DNA of 64,000 nucleotides from CAZNGF01 sp964572855 (lineage in GTDB: Bacteria > Bipolaricaulota > Bipolaricaulia > RBG-16-55-9 > JAJCYT01). The position numbers and the translations under genes are program-made. A model generated the notes under the pieces. The model had not been told where the DNA came from. It did not search any database and saw only the letters and a program-made list of their open reading frames with translations. The stretch spans positions 1 through 64,000 of the forward strand of contig CAZNGF010000006.1 in assembly GCA_964572855.1 (NCBI GenBank). The letters run 5' to 3'. Of the stretch, positions 62,279 through 64,000 are shown piece by piece; positions within the stretch are counted from its first letter, which is position 1, and every line of letters starts with the position of its first letter.

Positions 62279-64000
62279 GCGCGACGATCTACGCCGGAAA
62301 GCTGATCCACACCCGCATTGCACCCAAGCGGCACCGCTTTCAGTACCCGGTCTACACCTACGCCTTCGACCTGGACGCGCTGGAGGAGACCGCTCGGCTG
62401 AGCCCGCTGTTTGGCTACAACCGCGTCCGCCCGGTGTCGGTCCACGACAAGGACTACCTCCGGCACCTGCCCGGTCCGCTGGCGCAGAAGGCCAGAGCGT
62501 TCCTGCGCCAGCACGTCCCCGGGGCCGAGGAGCCGGCGCGCGTCGTGCTCGTGACCGCGGCGCGCTACTTCAACCACGTCTTCAACCCCGTGAGCTTCTA
62601 CTATTACTACGACGGGGACGGGCGCGTGCGCCACGTCCTGGCCGAGGTCAACAACACCTTCGGGGAGACGCACGCCTACGTGCTCAGCGAGCCCGAGCTG
62701 CTGGAAAAATCGCACTTCTTCCGCTTCCGGCGCGAAAAGGCCTTCCACGTCTCGCCCATGTTCGATATGGAAGGGTCTTACGACTTCTACTTCAGCCCGC
62801 TCGGGGCCAAGCTCGACATCCGCATGCACCTGATCAAGGGGGACCGCCCCGCCTTCAGCGCCCAGCTCCTGGGTGCGGGCCGGCCGTTTTCGCACCAGAA
62901 CCTGCTCAAGACGCTCTTACGCTACCCCCTGACGGCCGCGCTCACGATGCCGCGCATCGTGTGGCAGGCGGCCAAGTTGCACTTTTCGAAAGGACTGCCC
63001 GTGTACGACAAGCCGATCCCGACCCACCCCATGACCATCCGGACCGCCCCGCCCACGCGCCGCCAGCGCTGGGCCATGACCCAGGTCCTGCGCGCCTTCG
63101 AAGGATTACAGGGCGGCCGGCTCGAGCTGGCGCTGCCGGACGGCTCGTGCCAAACGTTCGGCCCCGACGACGCCCCGCGGCGCCAACGCGCCCGCGTGCG
63201 CGATTACCGCGCGTTTACGCGCCTGGTCTTCGGCGGCGACGTCGGCCTGGGCGAGGGCTACATGGCGGGGGAATGGGAGGCCGAGGATCTGCCCGGCCTC
63301 ATCGCCATGTTCTTGCAGGGGATGGGCGGCCTGGCGCCCCCCGCGCCGGCGCTGGACCGGCTGCGCAACTGGGCCGGCCGGGCGCAGGCGCGCCGCCGGC
63401 GCAACACGCTGCGCGGCAGCCGGCAGAACATCCGGGCGCACTACGACCTCAGCAACGACTTCTACGCGCTCTGGCTCGACCGGCACATGGTCTACTCCGC
63501 GGCCGTGTTCGCCCACCCGGAACAGTCGCTGGAGGAGGCCCAGCTGCACAAGCTCGATCGGCTCATCGAGCGCGCCCGCGTCCGGCCCGAGCACCATGTG
63601 CTCGAGATCGGCACGGGCTGGGGCGCGCTGGCGCTGCGCTTGGCCGAGCGCGCCGGGTGCCGGGTCACGAGCGTGACGATCTCGCAGGCCCAGCACGACT
63701 GGGCCCGGGCGCGGGTCGCCGAGCGCGGCCTGGCCGATCGGGTCGAGATTCGGTTGCAGGACTACCGGACGCTGCAGGGGCGCTTCGACCGCATCGTTTC
63801 CGTGGAGATGATCGAGGCCGTCGGGCGCGAGTACCTGCCGGCCTACGCGCGCGCGCTCGATGCGTTGCTGGCGCCGGACGGGCTGGTCGTGCTGCAGGCG
63901 ATCACGCTGCCCGACGCGCGCTACGGCTGGTACCGCCGCCAGGGGTTGGACTGGATGCAGAAGCACATCTTCCCCGGCAGCCACCTGCCGAGCCTGAGCG
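62275..64000 (+). CDS. Fused DUF1365 and CFA-synthase-like SAM methyltransferase (3' end beyond window)
   Basis: One uninterrupted frame from the ATG at 62275 to the window edge (575 codons seen, no stop). Residues 1 to about 255 are DUF1365 (begins MSATIYAGKLIHTRIAPKRH; FNHVFNPVSFYYYYDGDG; SHFFRFRREKAFHVSPMF). A short linker (about 255-275) leads to a cyclopropane-fatty-acid-synthase-type methyltransferase with HYDLSNDFYALWLD, motif I VLEIGTGWGALALRLAE (about 442) and VSVEMIEAVG. Normally these are separate adjacent genes. The ATG overlaps the oxidase stop by 4 bp. It probably methylates or cyclopropanates unsaturated acyl chains of phospholipids; C-terminus not seen. Confidence 0.9.
   Translation, partial: MSATIYAGKLIHTRIAPKRHRFQYPVYTYAFDLDALEETARLSPLFGYNRVRPVSVHDKDYLRHLPGPLAQKARAFLRQHVPGAEEPARVVLVTAARYFNHVFNPVSFYYYYDGDGRVRHVLAEVNNTFGETHAYVLSEPELLEKSHFFRFRREKAFHVSPMFDMEGSYDFYFSPLGAKLDIRMHLIKGDRPAFSAQLLGAGRPFSHQNLLKTLLRYPLTAALTMPRIVWQAAKLHFSKGLPVYDKPIPTHPMTIRTAPPTRRQRWAMTQVLRAFEGLQGGRLELALPDGSCQTFGPDDAPRRQRARVRDYRAFTRLVFGGDVGLGEGYMAGEWEAEDLPGLIAMFLQGMGGLAPPAPALDRLRNWAGRAQARRRRNTLRGSRQNIRAHYDLSNDFYALWLDRHMVYSAAVFAHPEQSLEEAQLHKLDRLIERARVRPEHHVLEIGTGWGALALRLAERAGCRVTSVTISQAQHDWARARVAERGLADRVEIRLQDYRTLQGRFDRIVSVEMIEAVGREYLPAYARALDALLAPDGLVVLQAITLPDARYGWYRRQGLDWMQKHIFPGSHLPSLS

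Overview
This is a GC-rich bacterial chromosome window with no rRNA, CRISPR array or intact prophage. Starts use ATG, GTG and TTG behind good Shine-Dalgarno sites, and many neighbouring genes overlap by 4 bp (ATGA/GTGA). The organism has lipoproteins, the MEP isoprenoid pathway (dxr), FO/F420 synthesis (cofG, cofH), a four-gene acetyl-CoA module, and many secreted proteins with PKD, Ig-like, CARDB, BACON, LTD and FG-GAP domains. I infer an uncultivated lineage, perhaps Chloroflexota or a candidate phylum such as Bipolaricaulota. The phylum call is weak and rests on gene content alone.

Layout. 58-5327 (minus): translationally coupled acetyl-CoA synthetase, pyruvate dehydrogenase E1 alpha and E1 beta, E2 and a small acyl carrier protein. 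5604-7973: recG. 8012-10195: a decay island with IS110 and IS256 fragments, two AT-rich small membrane ORFs, a broken Crp/Fnr regulator and a broken Spy-like gene. 10196-15289 (minus): cofG, cofH and a secreted repeat protein. 15493-20738: a secreted propeller/PKD protein, a double SmpA-like protein, a small hypothetical, an MscS channel and a lipoprotein. 20972-25517: a 29-codon basic ORF, dxr, ftsH, uridine kinase and a small zinc-finger protein. 25559-29950: a VOC protein, two small membrane proteins, and an indolepyruvate oxidoreductase-like TPP enzyme coupled to a GlcD-type FAD dehydrogenase. 29977-34734: patatin, a FimB-sized recombinase, a coiled-coil protein, an aspartoacylase-like protein, an FMN reductase and an HxlR regulator. 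34933-46223: mostly secreted or membrane proteins, dut, and a BTAD/TolB/TPR regulator. 46413-53918 (minus): livM, livH, a PIN remnant (with a small plus-strand membrane gene), cdsA, folC and valS. 54108-58394: a chimeric LTD protein, tRNA-Thr(UGU), a PKD/Fn3 lipoprotein and an MFS transporter. 58490-64000: a divergent lipid-modification cluster.

Main points. (1) The last gene runs off the window edge and is a single continuous frame joining a DUF1365 protein to a cyclopropane-fatty-acid-synthase-like methyltransferase. It is coupled to a FAD amine oxidase and a DUF2878-like membrane protein, and lies opposite an SDR and a DUF1475-like protein. (2) The Acs/PDH/ACP operon has no E3. (3) The gene at 54108-55304 changes base composition abruptly at its lamin-tail domain. 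(4) A family of GTAGGG...CCCTAC palindromes is scattered between genes, two of them perfect 28-bp palindromes and one with a perfect 20-bp stem.
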